Shown: positions 25,833-34,221, counted from the stretch's first letter. The stretch: 64,000 nucleotides of DNA from Paenibacillus harenae DSM 16969 (GCF_000422465.1 NZ_KE383842.1:1013845-1077844); one strand, 5' to 3'. A program made the numbers and translations. Notes: generated by a model from the sequence alone, not told the origin.

Positions 25833-27974
25833 ATGAAACCATTAACGGTATTAACTAATAAACCGGAATTCGAAGCTGCTGCCGAACACGATCATGTCAT
25901 GGATACGCAATGTCCTTTTTGCAGCGTGCAATGTAAAATGCAGATCGTCGAGCATCCTGGCGAAGAGCGGAATACGTATACCGTTCTTCCGAAGCCTAAT
26001 GCCGCTTCGGAAGGACGGTTGTGCATCAAAGGGATGAACGCATACCAGCACGCTCTCAGCAGCGAGCGTCTAACTTATCCGATGGCCAAAGTGGATGGTG
26101 AATTCGTCAGGGTCAGCTGGGAGGAGGCATACCGGCTGATTCAATCGAACTTTACGCAGATCGGGCAGCAGTTCGGCGACCATGCGATTGGCGTATACGG
26201 AGGCGGATCTTTGACCAATGAATCCGCTTATTTGCTGGGGAAGTTCGCTCGAGTAGCGCTGAAGACCAAATATATCGATTATAACGGACGGTTTTGCATG
26301 TCCGCGGCGGCGTCGGCCGGCAATAAGGCATTCGGAATAGACCGGGGCTTGACAAACCGGCTGTCTGAAATTCCGTTGGCACAGTGCATTATTTTGGCGG
26401 GTACGAATATTGCGGAATGCCAGCCTACGCTCATGCCTTATTTTACGAGGGCGAAGGAGAACGGTGCTTTCATTATTGCCATCGACCCGAGAAATACGGG
26501 CACGACCGAGATGGCGGACCTGCATTTGAAGGTAAAGCCGGGGATGGACGCCGCTTTAGTCAACGGCATGTTGAAAGCGTTAGTGGATGAAGGTTTTGTT
26601 GATGAATCGTTTGCCAGGGACCGTACTAAAGGCTATAACGAGCTGAAGGAGCATCTTGCGGCTGTCGACTTGAACGATATCGCGGAAATTACGGGCGTTC
26701 CGCTCGCACAAATACGCCAAGCGGCCGAAGCATTCGGCAAAGCGGCAACCGGTATGGTATTTACCGCAAGGGGAGTAGAGCAGCAGACGGACGGCTATAT
26801 GGCCGTGCGCAATTTCCTCAATATGGTGCTGATTACCGGAAAGATCGGCAAAGAAGGCTGCGGTTATGGGGCGATTACCGGCCAAGGAAACGGTCAAGGG
26901 GGCAGAGAACACGGGCAAAAGGCCGATCAGCTTCCGGGATACCGTTCGATAGAAAATCCTGCTGATCGTTCCTATATCGCAGAGGTTTGGGGCGTTCAAC
27001 CCGAAGAATTGCCGGGAAAAGGCGTCTCTGCCTATGAGATGATGGAAAAAGTCCATGAAGAAGAGATTCGTGCGCTGTTCGTTATGGGCTCCAACCCGAT
27101 TGTATCCAATCCGAATGCCAACTTCGTGGAAGAGGGATTACGGAAACTGCAGTTCCTTGTGGTAGCCGATATGTTCCTCTCGGAAACGGCGCGGATGGCG
27201 GATTTAATTTTGCCTACTTCCTCTTATTTAGAAAATGAAGGCACATTAACCAACTTGGAAGGCCGTGTTCTCTTGAGAGAGGCAAGCCGAGCGGTTACGG
27301 GTGAAGTTAAGCATGATTGGGAGATCCTGTGCGGCATTGCCCATACCCTTGGAAGAGAGTCGTATTTCTCTTACACGGCTGCTGAACAAATCTTCGAGGA
27401 GCTTCGCGTTGCGAGCCGCGGAGGGATTGCCGATTACTATGGCATTACCTATGATCGGCTGCGGCGAGAAGAAGGGGTTTATTGGCCATGTCCCAGCGAG
27501 GATCACCCTGGAGAAAAACGATTGTTCGAGACGGCGTTCGCGCATCCGGATGGCAAGGCAGAGTTGATTGCAGTGGACAATCATTTCCCTGATGAGCAGA
27601 TAAGCGGGGAGTTTCCGCTGTATTTAACAACCGGCCGCGTGCTCTCGCATTATTTGACCGGCGTTCAAACCCGAAGAAGTCATACGCTGGCGGCACGCAG
27701 CTTCGAATCCTTCATGGAAATTCACCCAAAGACGGCTCAAAAGTACCGGATCGAGGAAGATTCGTTAATACGGCTGGAATCGAAACGCGGAAGCATTGTC
27801 GTCCGCAGCAAGCTGACAAGCGAGATTCGGGAGGATACGGTATTTGTTCCCATGCATTGGGGCGATATCCAGAATGTTAACAAAATTACGAATCAAGCGC
27901 TCGATCCAACATGCAGAATGCCTGGCTTTAAAGTATGTGCTGTTAACGCAAAACCGCTTGTGGAATCCATATAA
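25833..27974 (+). CDS. nasC: Assimilatory nitrate reductase catalytic subunit
   Basis: 713 residues, molybdopterin-bisguanine-dinucleotide enzyme. An N-terminal [4Fe-4S] site C-x2-C-x3-C (CPFCSVQC) is completed by Cys in GRLCIKG. Later come FCMSAAASAGNKAFG, the MGSNPIVSNPNA segment and the C-terminal cofactor domain with TTGRVLSHYLTG. It reduces nitrate to nitrite using electrons from NasB. Four bases separate it from nasB, and a terminator follows, so it closes the operon. Length agrees with B. subtilis NasC (about 710). Confidence 0.94.
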   Translation: MKPLTVLTNKPEFEAAAEHDHVMDTQCPFCSVQCKMQIVEHPGEERNTYTVLPKPNAASEGRLCIKGMNAYQHALSSERLTYPMAKVDGEFVRVSWEEAYRLIQSNFTQIGQQFGDHAIGVYGGGSLTNESAYLLGKFARVALKTKYIDYNGRFCMSAAASAGNKAFGIDRGLTNRLSEIPLAQCIILAGTNIAECQPTLMPYFTRAKENGAFIIAIDPRNTGTTEMADLHLKVKPGMDAALVNGMLKALVDEGFVDESFARDRTKGYNELKEHLAAVDLNDIAEITGVPLAQIRQAAEAFGKAATGMVFTARGVEQQTDGYMAVRNFLNMVLITGKIGKEGCGYGAITGQGNGQGGREHGQKADQLPGYRSIENPADRSYIAEVWGVQPEELPGKGVSAYEMMEKVHEEEIRALFVMGSNPIVSNPNANFVEEGLRKLQFLVVADMFLSETARMADLILPTSSYLENEGTLTNLEGRVLLREASRAVTGEVKHDWEILCGIAHTLGRESYFSYTAAEQIFEELRVASRGGIADYYGITYDRLRREEGVYWPCPSEDHPGEKRLFETAFAHPDGKAELIAVDNHFPDEQISGEFPLYLTTGRVLSHYLTGVQTRRSHTLAARSFESFMEIHPKTAQKYRIEEDSLIRLESKRGSIVVRSKLTSEIREDTVFVPMHWGDIQNVNKITNQALDPTCRMPGFKVCAVNAKPLVESI

Positions 27975-28008
27975 ACTTAGCTCTATATATTGAATATGAA
28001 ATAGCTGA

Positions 28009-28041
28009 AGCCCCGGAGGATGATGTCCTTTGGGGTTTTTT
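28009..28041 (+). terminator. Terminator of the nas operon
   Basis: CCCCGGAGGA pairs with TCCTTTGGGG (with wobbles) across TGATG, followed by six T. Confidence 0.85.
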
Positions 28042-28070
28042 CGTGTCCAAAAGCAGGAGGAAATTTAAAT

Positions 28071-28151
28071 ATGGCAGAAAAAACGGTATCACTCGAAAAT
28101 CAATCAATATATACCAGATGTTTGCAGGTGGTTTTAGCTACGCGGGTATGA
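28071..28151 (+). CDS. Possible 26-residue ORF or broken gene start
   Basis: An ATG sits 10 bases after a perfect AGGAGG, giving a 26-residue frame (MAEKTVSLENQSIYTRCLQ...). A second frame picks up near residue 16 (MFAGGFSYAGMIED, 28118-28162), as if one frameshift had broken a slightly longer gene. I recognise neither piece. It lies alone between the nas terminator and the fhuF-side terminator. It could be a microprotein, a remnant or chance. Confidence 0.3.
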   Translation: MAEKTVSLENQSIYTRCLQVVLATRV

Positions 28152-28183
28152 TTGAAGATTAAGGAGTGATGGATTGATTTATC

Positions 28184-28203
28184 TACATAATAATTATTAT
28201 GTA
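28184..28203. repeat. Perfect 20-bp AT-rich palindrome
   Basis: TACATAATAA followed by its exact reverse complement TTATTATGTA. It could be an operator or the root of a lost element; no promoter or gene is clearly attached. Confidence 0.5.
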
Positions 28204-28224
28204 AACATATCTAAGTAAGAATTG

Positions 28225-28271
28225 AAAAAAGGCCGAAGAAAGCGAAACGTTCGCAATCTTCAGCCTTTTTT
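28225..28271. terminator. Terminator of the FhuF-like gene
   Basis: AAAAAAGGC-AAGA-GCG pairs with CGC-TCTT-GCCTTTTTT around AAACGTT; A and T runs on both sides make it bidirectional. Confidence 0.8.
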
Positions 28272-28272
28272 A

Positions 28273-29076
28273 CTATCCGGCGTTCGCCGTAAGCACTTCC
28301 TTGCGCCTTTCCTCGCGCTCCTCCGGAAGCATCCCGGGACAATTATAGCATTTTTGACCGTCAACCCGGCAATCGTACATGCAGCAGGAGGAACGCAGGA
28401 TGGTTTGTCCGTCCGGCGGCGACCATGGATTATCTATGTAACGCGGTTTATGGATGAAAGGGTTCTTCTTCCGATTGAATACATCAGGCGAGAGCTCCAT
28501 CAGCAGGTTGAAATCCAGATCGAATTGATCCAACACGGATTGCCGCTTCTCGTATAGCTGAAAATAATCGCGTATAAGGTGGATTTGACCGCCAAACTGG
28601 TTCCAGATCATTGCGGATTTCACTCCGGCGCTGTCAGCAACGGATTCTATGGCGGAATTGAGCTCTGCTTGGAAGTAAGCTGTTAGATCTTGAAGGAGGA
28701 GCTGGTTGCGCGCTTGCCCGTTCACCGGCAAATTCGTCCATCGTAATTCGTTTATCTTATAGCCGAGATGGGCATGATCGCCGTGAAGTTCAAGCTGGAA
28801 GGTCAGTTTATTCAACGGAAGCTCCAGCAGCCGGTTATACTGAGCGGCAATAATAAGCTTCGTGACGCAAAGATTGAAGAACGACATGCCGACGAAGGAG
28901 GCGGCCAGCCTCGTATCTGTAGCTTGAACCATTTCACCGCCTTTTACGAGCGCGGCATACGCTTGCTCGGTATGTAGAAAATCCGGTGCAGCCATTTCGA
29001 ACACGGGTGCAGCCACGCCTTTGGGCGAGATATGAAAGAAAGTATCTATAATCGTAAAATCGATATCCAACGTCAT
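28273..29076 (-). CDS. FhuF-like ferric siderophore reductase
   Basis: 267 residues from an ATG behind GAGGAGAA. The C-terminus carries the FhuF [2Fe-2S] motif Cys231-Cys232-x10-Cys243-x2-Cys246. The rest resembles the IucA/IucC C-terminal and FhuF family (AASFVGMSFFNLCVTKL region). It probably reduces ferric siderophore to release iron in the cytoplasm. A near-perfect Fur box stands 49 bases upstream, so expression should be iron-repressed. No siderophore synthesis or uptake genes are next to it. Confidence 0.85.
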   Translation of the reverse strand: MTLDIDFTIIDTFFHISPKGVAAPVFEMAAPDFLHTEQAYAALVKGGEMVQATDTRLAASFVGMSFFNLCVTKLIIAAQYNRLLELPLNKLTFQLELHGDHAHLGYKINELRWTNLPVNGQARNQLLLQDLTAYFQAELNSAIESVADSAGVKSAMIWNQFGGQIHLIRDYFQLYEKRQSVLDQFDLDFNLLMELSPDVFNRKKNPFIHKPRYIDNPWSPPDGQTILRSSCCMYDCRVDGQKCYNCPGMLPEEREERRKEVLTANAG

Positions 29077-29124
29077 CGCGATTCTCCTCTGAACCTGTAA
29101 TAGAAGAATGAATGGTTTTCATAC

Positions 29125-29141
29125 GATAATGATTATCATTC
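29125..29141 (-). promoter_or_regulatory. Fur box upstream of the FhuF-like gene
   Basis: GATAATGATTATCATTC contains the inverted repeat TGATAAT-n-ATTATCA of Fur sites. On the minus strand a TTGAAA (29151-29156) lies just upstream and could be the -35 box, so the Fur box overlaps the promoter. Confidence 0.85.
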
Positions 29142-29170
29142 ACGCTGCTATTTCAAGTATAGGAGCGTGA

Positions 29171-30010
29171 CTAGCGGGCTGTCAATATAAAAGGCTCGAC
29201 AATCGTTTTAATTCGTTCGAGTCCTTCCCACATATCGCCCGGACCGTCGTAAATGAGAACGTAAGCGCCGTTAAAGCCGACCGATTGAACCCGATTCAGA
29301 TACGACTGCAGCTGCTCTTTATCCGGATAACCGGCAGCGTCGAAGGTCGGTTTGGCATGGATGGAGACGCTGAACGGAGCAGTAGCCGCAATTTCTTCCA
29401 GCTTCGCTTCGCCGTGATAATTGCCGAAATCCGTAATGAAGCCGACCTGTTTGCCTGCTCTCTCGAGCAGCTTGAGCGAGCTGTCGCCGGTGGACGTAAG
29501 CGGCTTGAAGTTTTCCGTTACGACCCGAACGCCGGCAGTAGAAGCGTAGTCAGCAAGCTCCGCCAAGTAGTCAGCCGACATTTCAATCGCAGCCGTATCG
29601 GCAGGAGAGGCTTCTCCAGCGACGACGCGGATTTGCTTCGCCCCGCACTCGGAGGCGATGCCGATCCATGTGCGAATGAGCGCAAGATCAGCGGATCTTC
29701 TCTTCTCATCCACATTCGTAATATCGCCGTAATCCAGCAGCAAGGTATCAAAGGAGACGCCGGCTGCTTCAAAAGATTGACGAAGCTGCTTGAAATATTC
29801 GCTGTTTAAGGAAGGGAAGTGGAAGTGGCAAACCTCAATCGCTTTATATCCTCTAGCCGCGGCTTCTTTCGGAAGCTCAAGCAGAGTGAGAATTTGCGGT
29901 TGATCTTCCTCGCGCGTAAGATGAGTGCTTGCTGCTTCGTCCCAGACCGTCAAGCGGAGAGGACCGAGAATACGATGCAAGCTCCAGGTGCTGACCGATA
30001 GATATGACAT
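29171..30010 (-). CDS. Sugar phosphate isomerase/epimerase-like TIM barrel
   Basis: 279 residues from the ATG behind AAAGGCGGG; a start seven codons upstream has no site. The AP-endonuclease-2/xylose-isomerase-like fold is shown by SVSTWSLHR at the N-terminus, GYKAIEVCHFHF, and metal-binding candidates Glu in VTENFKP, Asp/His in TDFGNYHGE and His in SIHAKP. Substrate unknown. It precedes the FhuF-like gene in the same direction but that gene has its own Fur-controlled promoter. Confidence 0.8.
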   Translation of the reverse strand: MSYLSVSTWSLHRILGPLRLTVWDEAASTHLTREEDQPQILTLLELPKEAAARGYKAIEVCHFHFPSLNSEYFKQLRQSFEAAGVSFDTLLLDYGDITNVDEKRRSADLALIRTWIGIASECGAKQIRVVAGEASPADTAAIEMSADYLAELADYASTAGVRVVTENFKPLTSTGDSSLKLLERAGKQVGFITDFGNYHGEAKLEEIAATAPFSVSIHAKPTFDAAGYPDKEQLQSYLNRVQSVGFNGAYVLIYDGPGDMWEGLERIKTIVEPFILTAR

Positions 30011-30195
30011 GAAATCCCGCCTTTTAATCAAAATTGTTCGAGCCTATCTCTAGAATAGCACTCAAGCCTCGGAAAAGATTGCATCCATATTGGCGAATTA
30101 TTCCTCTTATTAGTGATCGGCCCGGCATCGTTTTTGCATATTGGCTTTGACGTATTATAATTAATGAAGAACAAGCAGTCGAAAGGAAAGTGAAG

Positions 30196-30621
30196 ATGAT
30201 TAACGTCATACGGGTTACAACGGATGAACAATTGGACGATGCGTTTCGCGTACGCAAAATGGTATTCGTGAAGGAGCAGGGCGTTGCCGAAGAGGTGGAG
30301 CTGGATGAATATGATGACGTCGCCGATCATGTTCTCGCCTATACGGACAATGAGCCGGTCGGAACCGGCAGGGTCCGGATCGTTGATCATATGGCCAAGC
30401 TCGAGCGGATCTGCGTGCTGGCTGATTATCGGAAGCACAGTTTAGGGAAAGCGATCATGAAGGAGCTGGAATCGATCGCAATCGATAGAGGAGTAACGAA
30501 GGCCAAGCTGCACGGGCAGGTACAAGCCGCTCCTTTTTACGAAAAGCTGGGTTACGAGATCGCTTCGACCGTATTCATGGAAGAGAACATTCCTCATGTT
30601 AAGATGGTTAAAAATTTATAG
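30196..30621 (+). CDS. GNAT acetyltransferase, ElaA/YjcF-like
   Basis: 141 residues. An in-frame GTG lies two codons upstream, but AAAGGA is 9 bases from the chosen ATG. The family start (DAFRVRKMVFVKEQGV) and the acetyl-CoA loop YRKHSLGKAIM are present. Substrate not predictable. It is a single gene. Confidence 0.85.
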   Translation: MINVIRVTTDEQLDDAFRVRKMVFVKEQGVAEEVELDEYDDVADHVLAYTDNEPVGTGRVRIVDHMAKLERICVLADYRKHSLGKAIMKELESIAIDRGVTKAKLHGQVQAAPFYEKLGYEIASTVFMEENIPHVKMVKNL

Positions 30622-30804
30622 CGTTAAATATATCAAGCGCTGACTTTCGTTCATCCGATAGTTCGGCGGCGAAGAAATTGCAGGAAATCGATGTTGTTAT
30701 GCACACTGCCCACTAACGGAGACATTCCTTGATCACTTAAATCATTCGAACAATTTATGTTTTCTTAAGCTTTTTTTAAACATTACTTACAAGCCTCTTA
30801 AATA

Positions 30805-30839
30805 TTGACGGTTATCTTTAGTCATAGATAACGAGTCAA
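30805..30839 (+). promoter_or_regulatory. Nested inverted repeat before the ligase gene
   Basis: TTGAC-n-GTTATCT-8 bases-AGATAAC-n2-GTCAA. It ends 6 bases before the AGGAGG site, so it could be an operator or a hairpin that hides the ribosome binding site. The rest of the 236-base gap upstream is AT-rich, with CTTAA repeats and no clear promoter. Confidence 0.55.
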
Positions 30840-30857
30840 CTTTAGGAGGTTTTTCTT

Positions 30858-31934
30858 TTGAGAATAAAGCTGTTTGTCCTGTACGGCGGCAAGTCCGTCG
30901 AGCACGAGGTATCCTTGAAAACGGCCCTAACGGTCATTCAATCGATAGATGCAAGCAAATTTGAAGTTATTCCGATTTATATTACGCGTGAAGGCTTATG
31001 GTGCAGTCCCGTCAAGCTTTCTCGCCCTGCTCTTCAAATTTCGAACTTAATCGTTGAGCCTGGCTTGACAAGCGCGGCGCAATCGATCGGGGATGTATTG
31101 GTCAATCAGCTGTCCGCCGAAGGTAAAAAGGTAGTGCTGCCGCTGCTTCACGGCTCGAACGGCGAAGACGGAACGGTGCAGGGGCTGCTGGAGCTGTTAA
31201 ACATTCCTTATGTCGGAAACGGCGTCCTCTCGTCTGCGCTTACGCTGGATAAGGCGGTGTCCAAGCAGGTGCTTGCCGAGGCGGGCATCCGCCAGACCGA
31301 ATACCGCATCTTCCGCCTTGAGCAATGGCTCGATGACGAAACGGGCGTGTTGGATCAGGTACAGGAGGAGCTTGGCTTTCCCTGCTACGTGAAGCCGGCT
31401 TCGCTTGGATCCAGCATTGGCATTAGCAGATGCGGGAATAGTCGGCAGCTCGCTAAAGGCATGAAGGAAGCATACCGATATGACAACAAGATCGTCATTG
31501 AGCGCGAGGTGGCCGGACGTGAAATCCAAGTGGCCGTCATGGGAAACGAGAAGCCGCTCGTCTCGCTGCCCGGCGAATTCATTCATGATCATATTTTTTT
31601 CGATTTTGAATCGAAATATTTGGACAAGCAGCTGGCGATGTCGATTCCGGCCCAAATTCCGGAAAACTTCATTGAGGAAATCCGGAGGACCGCCCTTCGG
31701 GCTTATCAAACGTTATGCTGCTCAGGGCTTGCCCGCGTCGACTTCTTCCTGAACGGGGAAGGACAACTGTATTTGAATGAAATTAATGCTCTGCCCGGCT
31801 TTACCAGCAGCAGCATGTATCCGGTAATGTGGGAGAAGACGGACGGTACGCGGTATTCGGAGCTTATTGAGAAGCTGATCGATTATGCTTTCATGAGGCA
31901 CGCAGAGAAGCAAACGATTCAATACACGAGGTGA
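30858..31934 (+). CDS. D-alanine--D-alanine ligase family protein, van-like context
   Basis: 358 residues, start TTG behind TTTAGGAGG. ATP-grasp ligase with GGKSVEHEVSL, HGSNGEDGTVQG, KPASLGSSIGIS and NEINALPGFTSSSMYP. The omega-loop segment reads FFDFESKY (about 247-254): the KY pair is as in ordinary D-Ala-D-Ala ligases, while FDF recalls the D-Ala-D-Ser group (EKYQ type), so the second substrate (Ala or Ser) cannot be settled by eye. The gene is followed 5 bases later by a racemase and then a D,D-carboxypeptidase, not by murF, which suggests a specialised peptidoglycan-modifying role. Confidence 0.88.
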   Translation: MRIKLFVLYGGKSVEHEVSLKTALTVIQSIDASKFEVIPIYITREGLWCSPVKLSRPALQISNLIVEPGLTSAAQSIGDVLVNQLSAEGKKVVLPLLHGSNGEDGTVQGLLELLNIPYVGNGVLSSALTLDKAVSKQVLAEAGIRQTEYRIFRLEQWLDDETGVLDQVQEELGFPCYVKPASLGSSIGISRCGNSRQLAKGMKEAYRYDNKIVIEREVAGREIQVAVMGNEKPLVSLPGEFIHDHIFFDFESKYLDKQLAMSIPAQIPENFIEEIRRTALRAYQTLCCSGLARVDFFLNGEGQLYLNEINALPGFTSSSMYPVMWEKTDGTRYSELIEKLIDYAFMRHAEKQTIQYTR

Positions 31935-31939
31935 CAAGC

Positions 31940-33046
31940 ATGTTCAGAGCTACTCGAGCCGAGGTTCGTTTGAGTAAAATCCGCAACAATATGGTGAAAA
32001 TTCGCCATACCCTGCCGGAAACAGTCAAGCTCATGGCTGTCGTAAAGGCCGACGGGTACGGGCACGGCGACGCGGAAGCGGCCCGTATGGCGGAGCAGGC
32101 AGGCGCAGATGTCTTGGCTGTCGCCTATCTGAATGAAGCCTTGCGTTTAAGGTCAAAAGGGATTACGCTGCCGATCTTGATTCTGACGCCGATTTATCCG
32201 CAGGAAATTATGTTTGCATTAGAGCATGATCTAATGCTCACCGTGACAAGCGCGGAATGGTTCAAGGAAATGCGCGCCTATAGGCACCATTCCTGCGGGA
32301 AACCGTTAAAGGTGCATGTGAAGCTGGACACGGGTCTCGGCAGACTCGGCATGAAGACCAGGGAGGAATGGGAGGAGCTCGTGCCATGGCTTAAGGCGGA
32401 CGATGTGATCGTCGACGGGTTTTATACGCATTTTGCTACGGCAGGCAAGGAAGACACAACGTTTATGAAGCGGCAGTACAGCCGTTTTCTCGATATGATG
32501 GGCTGGTGCGAAGATTCCGGCGTTCACGTGAATCTCTATCACTGCGCGGGCAGCGCTGCGGCGCTGCGGTTTCCCGAGCTTGCGATGGACATGGTGCGGA
32601 TCGGGGCGGCGATGTTCGGCTTCTACCCGGAGCGGCTTGTTTCTTCGGTGCGGCTTGAGCCCGCGTTAAGCTTGTACAGCAGCCTTATGCAGGTGAAGCT
32701 GCTGCGCAAAGGGGAATGCATCGGTTATGACAACTCCTATCAAGCGAAAGAGGACGAGTGGATCGGCACCGTACCGATCGGCTATGCCGACGGCTGGTCC
32801 CAGAGCCTTCAAGGGACGGAGATGCTGGTGAATGGGCAGCGGGTGCCCGTGGTAGGCAAAATATGCATGGATCAGCTGATGGTCCGACTGCCCGGTCCAT
32901 GCGAACCCGGAACGGAAGTTGCGTTAATCGGAGCGCAGGGGGAAGACTGCATCACATTCGCGGAACTAGCCGCACATCTCGGCAGCGTGCCGCAGGAGAT
33001 TTCGACCGCGATTTCATCGCGGGTAACGAGGATTTACAAAGAATAG
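31940..33046 (+). CDS. Alanine (or serine) racemase family protein
   Basis: 368 residues from the ATG behind GAGGTGA. Fold-III PLP racemase: the PLP Lys is in VVKADGYGHG and the second catalytic Tyr in GYADGWSQ; CMDQLMV is also typical. There is no membrane domain, unlike enterococcal VanT. It supplies D-Ala or D-Ser, most likely to the ligase encoded just upstream. Its stop codon is the first base triplet of a hairpin repeat (33044-33107). Confidence 0.9.
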   Translation: MFRATRAEVRLSKIRNNMVKIRHTLPETVKLMAVVKADGYGHGDAEAARMAEQAGADVLAVAYLNEALRLRSKGITLPILILTPIYPQEIMFALEHDLMLTVTSAEWFKEMRAYRHHSCGKPLKVHVKLDTGLGRLGMKTREEWEELVPWLKADDVIVDGFYTHFATAGKEDTTFMKRQYSRFLDMMGWCEDSGVHVNLYHCAGSAAALRFPELAMDMVRIGAAMFGFYPERLVSSVRLEPALSLYSSLMQVKLLRKGECIGYDNSYQAKEDEWIGTVPIGYADGWSQSLQGTEMLVNGQRVPVVGKICMDQLMVRLPGPCEPGTEVALIGAQGEDCITFAELAAHLGSVPQEISTAISSRVTRIYKE

Positions 33047-33107
33047 GCTTTCGCATGCAATACGAGTTTTGTTGCGATCTAATTCAGGAAGCGAAGCTCC
33101 ACAAAAT
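33044..33107 (+). repeat. Single copy of the 65-bp hairpin repeat
   Basis: From the racemase stop codon on, the sequence follows the tandem repeat unit seen at 53567-53761. The stretch GAGTTTTGTTGCGAT is identical, ATTCAGGAAGC is identical, and the end (GCTCCACAAAA) differs by one base. The unit folds as an outer stem (AGTTTTGT with ACAAAA[C/T]T) around an inner GAAGC/GCTTC-type hairpin. In both places it ends just before a strong ribosome binding site. Confidence 0.75.
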
Positions 33108-33126
33108 TTTGGAGGAGGTCGTCCAT

Positions 33127-33963
33127 GTGGAACAAATAATAAATGATCAATCATTGGCAGCTTTCGGCGGCAAAGGCCGAAAAATGACCGTACAAGTGCG
33201 GAACGAAGAAATCCATTCCGGGCATTTGATCTTAATTAATACCGGCTATCCGGTAAGGCAGAAGGAAGGTTCCGAGCCTCTCGCGCCGCTTAGCCTTCAT
33301 CCGGAAATCCGGGAATGGCATGACGGAATTCAGTTAGAAAAAACATGCTTCCGGCAGCTGACTGCATTACTTGAGGCTTCCGGGGGAATGGACGAGATCG
33401 TCGTTGTCAGCGGTTACCGTACAGAAGAGGAGCAGCGGAGCATTTATGAGCAATCTTTAGTCGACAACGGAGCTGCTTACACGGCGAGCTATGTCGCGCT
33501 TCCCAATCATAGCGAGCATCAGACCGGACTTGCGGTCGATGTCGGCAAGATGAGACGAGACGTCGATTTTATCGCTCCTTCTTTTCCGGACAGCGGGGAA
33601 TGCCGGGCCTTCAAGGAGCTTGCCGCGGATTATGGTTTTATCCAGCGGTATAAGGAAGGGAAGAGACCGATTACTGGAATTGCATGCGAGCCCTGGCATT
33701 TTCGTTATGTCGGATGCCCGCATGCCAGGCTTATCGATCAGTATGACTTTTGTTTAGAGGAATATATCGATTTCTTGAAGGCTTATAAGCACGATGGACC
33801 TTATTTGACGACTGGATACGGCTGCGCTGCAGCGGAAATCTATTTCGTTCCGGCAGACAACGGCGCTGTAACTAACGTGCCGATCGTGAATGGCGAAGCT
33901 TACCGCCTATCCGGCAATAACGTGGATGGATTTATCGTAACGGCCTTTCATGAGAAGGGCTAA
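33127..33963 (+). CDS. D-alanyl-D-alanine carboxypeptidase, VanY/M15B type
   Basis: 278 residues from the GTG 8 bases after GGAGGAGG; an ATG two bases earlier is out of frame, and the long upstream frame overlaps the racemase. Zinc ligands of the M15 family are His131 and Asp138 (SEHQTGLAVD) and His191, with catalytic Glu188 (EPWH). GYRTEEEQ is also typical. No signal peptide or membrane anchor is apparent, so it may act in the cytoplasm like VanXY, or be exported by an unknown way. It would trim terminal D-Ala from precursors. The C-terminal 70 residues extend beyond the catalytic core. Confidence 0.85.
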   Translation: MEQIINDQSLAAFGGKGRKMTVQVRNEEIHSGHLILINTGYPVRQKEGSEPLAPLSLHPEIREWHDGIQLEKTCFRQLTALLEASGGMDEIVVVSGYRTEEEQRSIYEQSLVDNGAAYTASYVALPNHSEHQTGLAVDVGKMRRDVDFIAPSFPDSGECRAFKELAADYGFIQRYKEGKRPITGIACEPWHFRYVGCPHARLIDQYDFCLEEYIDFLKAYKHDGPYLTTGYGCAAAEIYFVPADNGAVTNVPIVNGEAYRLSGNNVDGFIVTAFHEKG

Positions 33964-34130
33964 GCCGGCAGGGATTTTAATGCGGAGTTGACGGTCATGG
34001 CCGTTACGTGATTTTTTGGGCATAACCGGGAAGCAGCGTTCATATAGATGGTAATGGGAGACGTATTTTAGATGTACGAGAGGAGAGGCCTTGGGCGAAG
34101 GAGCATTACCTGCGGCAGGGAGGGATTCGG

Positions 34131-34211
34131 ATGAGTGCGGAATTGCTCATTCAACTGCTCGTGCTTATTGTAATGATCGTCGAGCTGGCCAATCGATCGA
34201 AGGATTCCTAA
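34131..34211 (+). CDS. 26-residue hydrophobic peptide
   Basis: An ATG 8 bases after GGAGGG starts a 26-residue peptide with one strongly hydrophobic helix (LLIQLLVLIVMIVEL) and a basic/polar tail (NRSKDS). A strong terminator follows 11 bases later. This layout resembles type I toxin or holin-like membrane peptides of Bacillales, but I see no antisense RNA promoter with certainty. It may also be a small membrane regulator. The rest of the 33964-34300 gap shows nothing else I can name. Confidence 0.5.
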   Translation: MSAELLIQLLVLIVMIVELANRSKDS

Positions 34212-34221
34212 GGCTTGGAGA

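Noticed and set aside
32758..33126. Long upstream frame of the carboxypeptidase inside the racemase gene
   Set aside because: It is an out-of-frame reading of the racemase and of the hairpin repeat; GTG 33127 follows GGAGGAGG.
30858..33963. Classical VanA/VanB vancomycin resistance cluster
   Set aside because: No vanH, vanX or vanRS, and the ligase omega loop is not of the D-lactate type.
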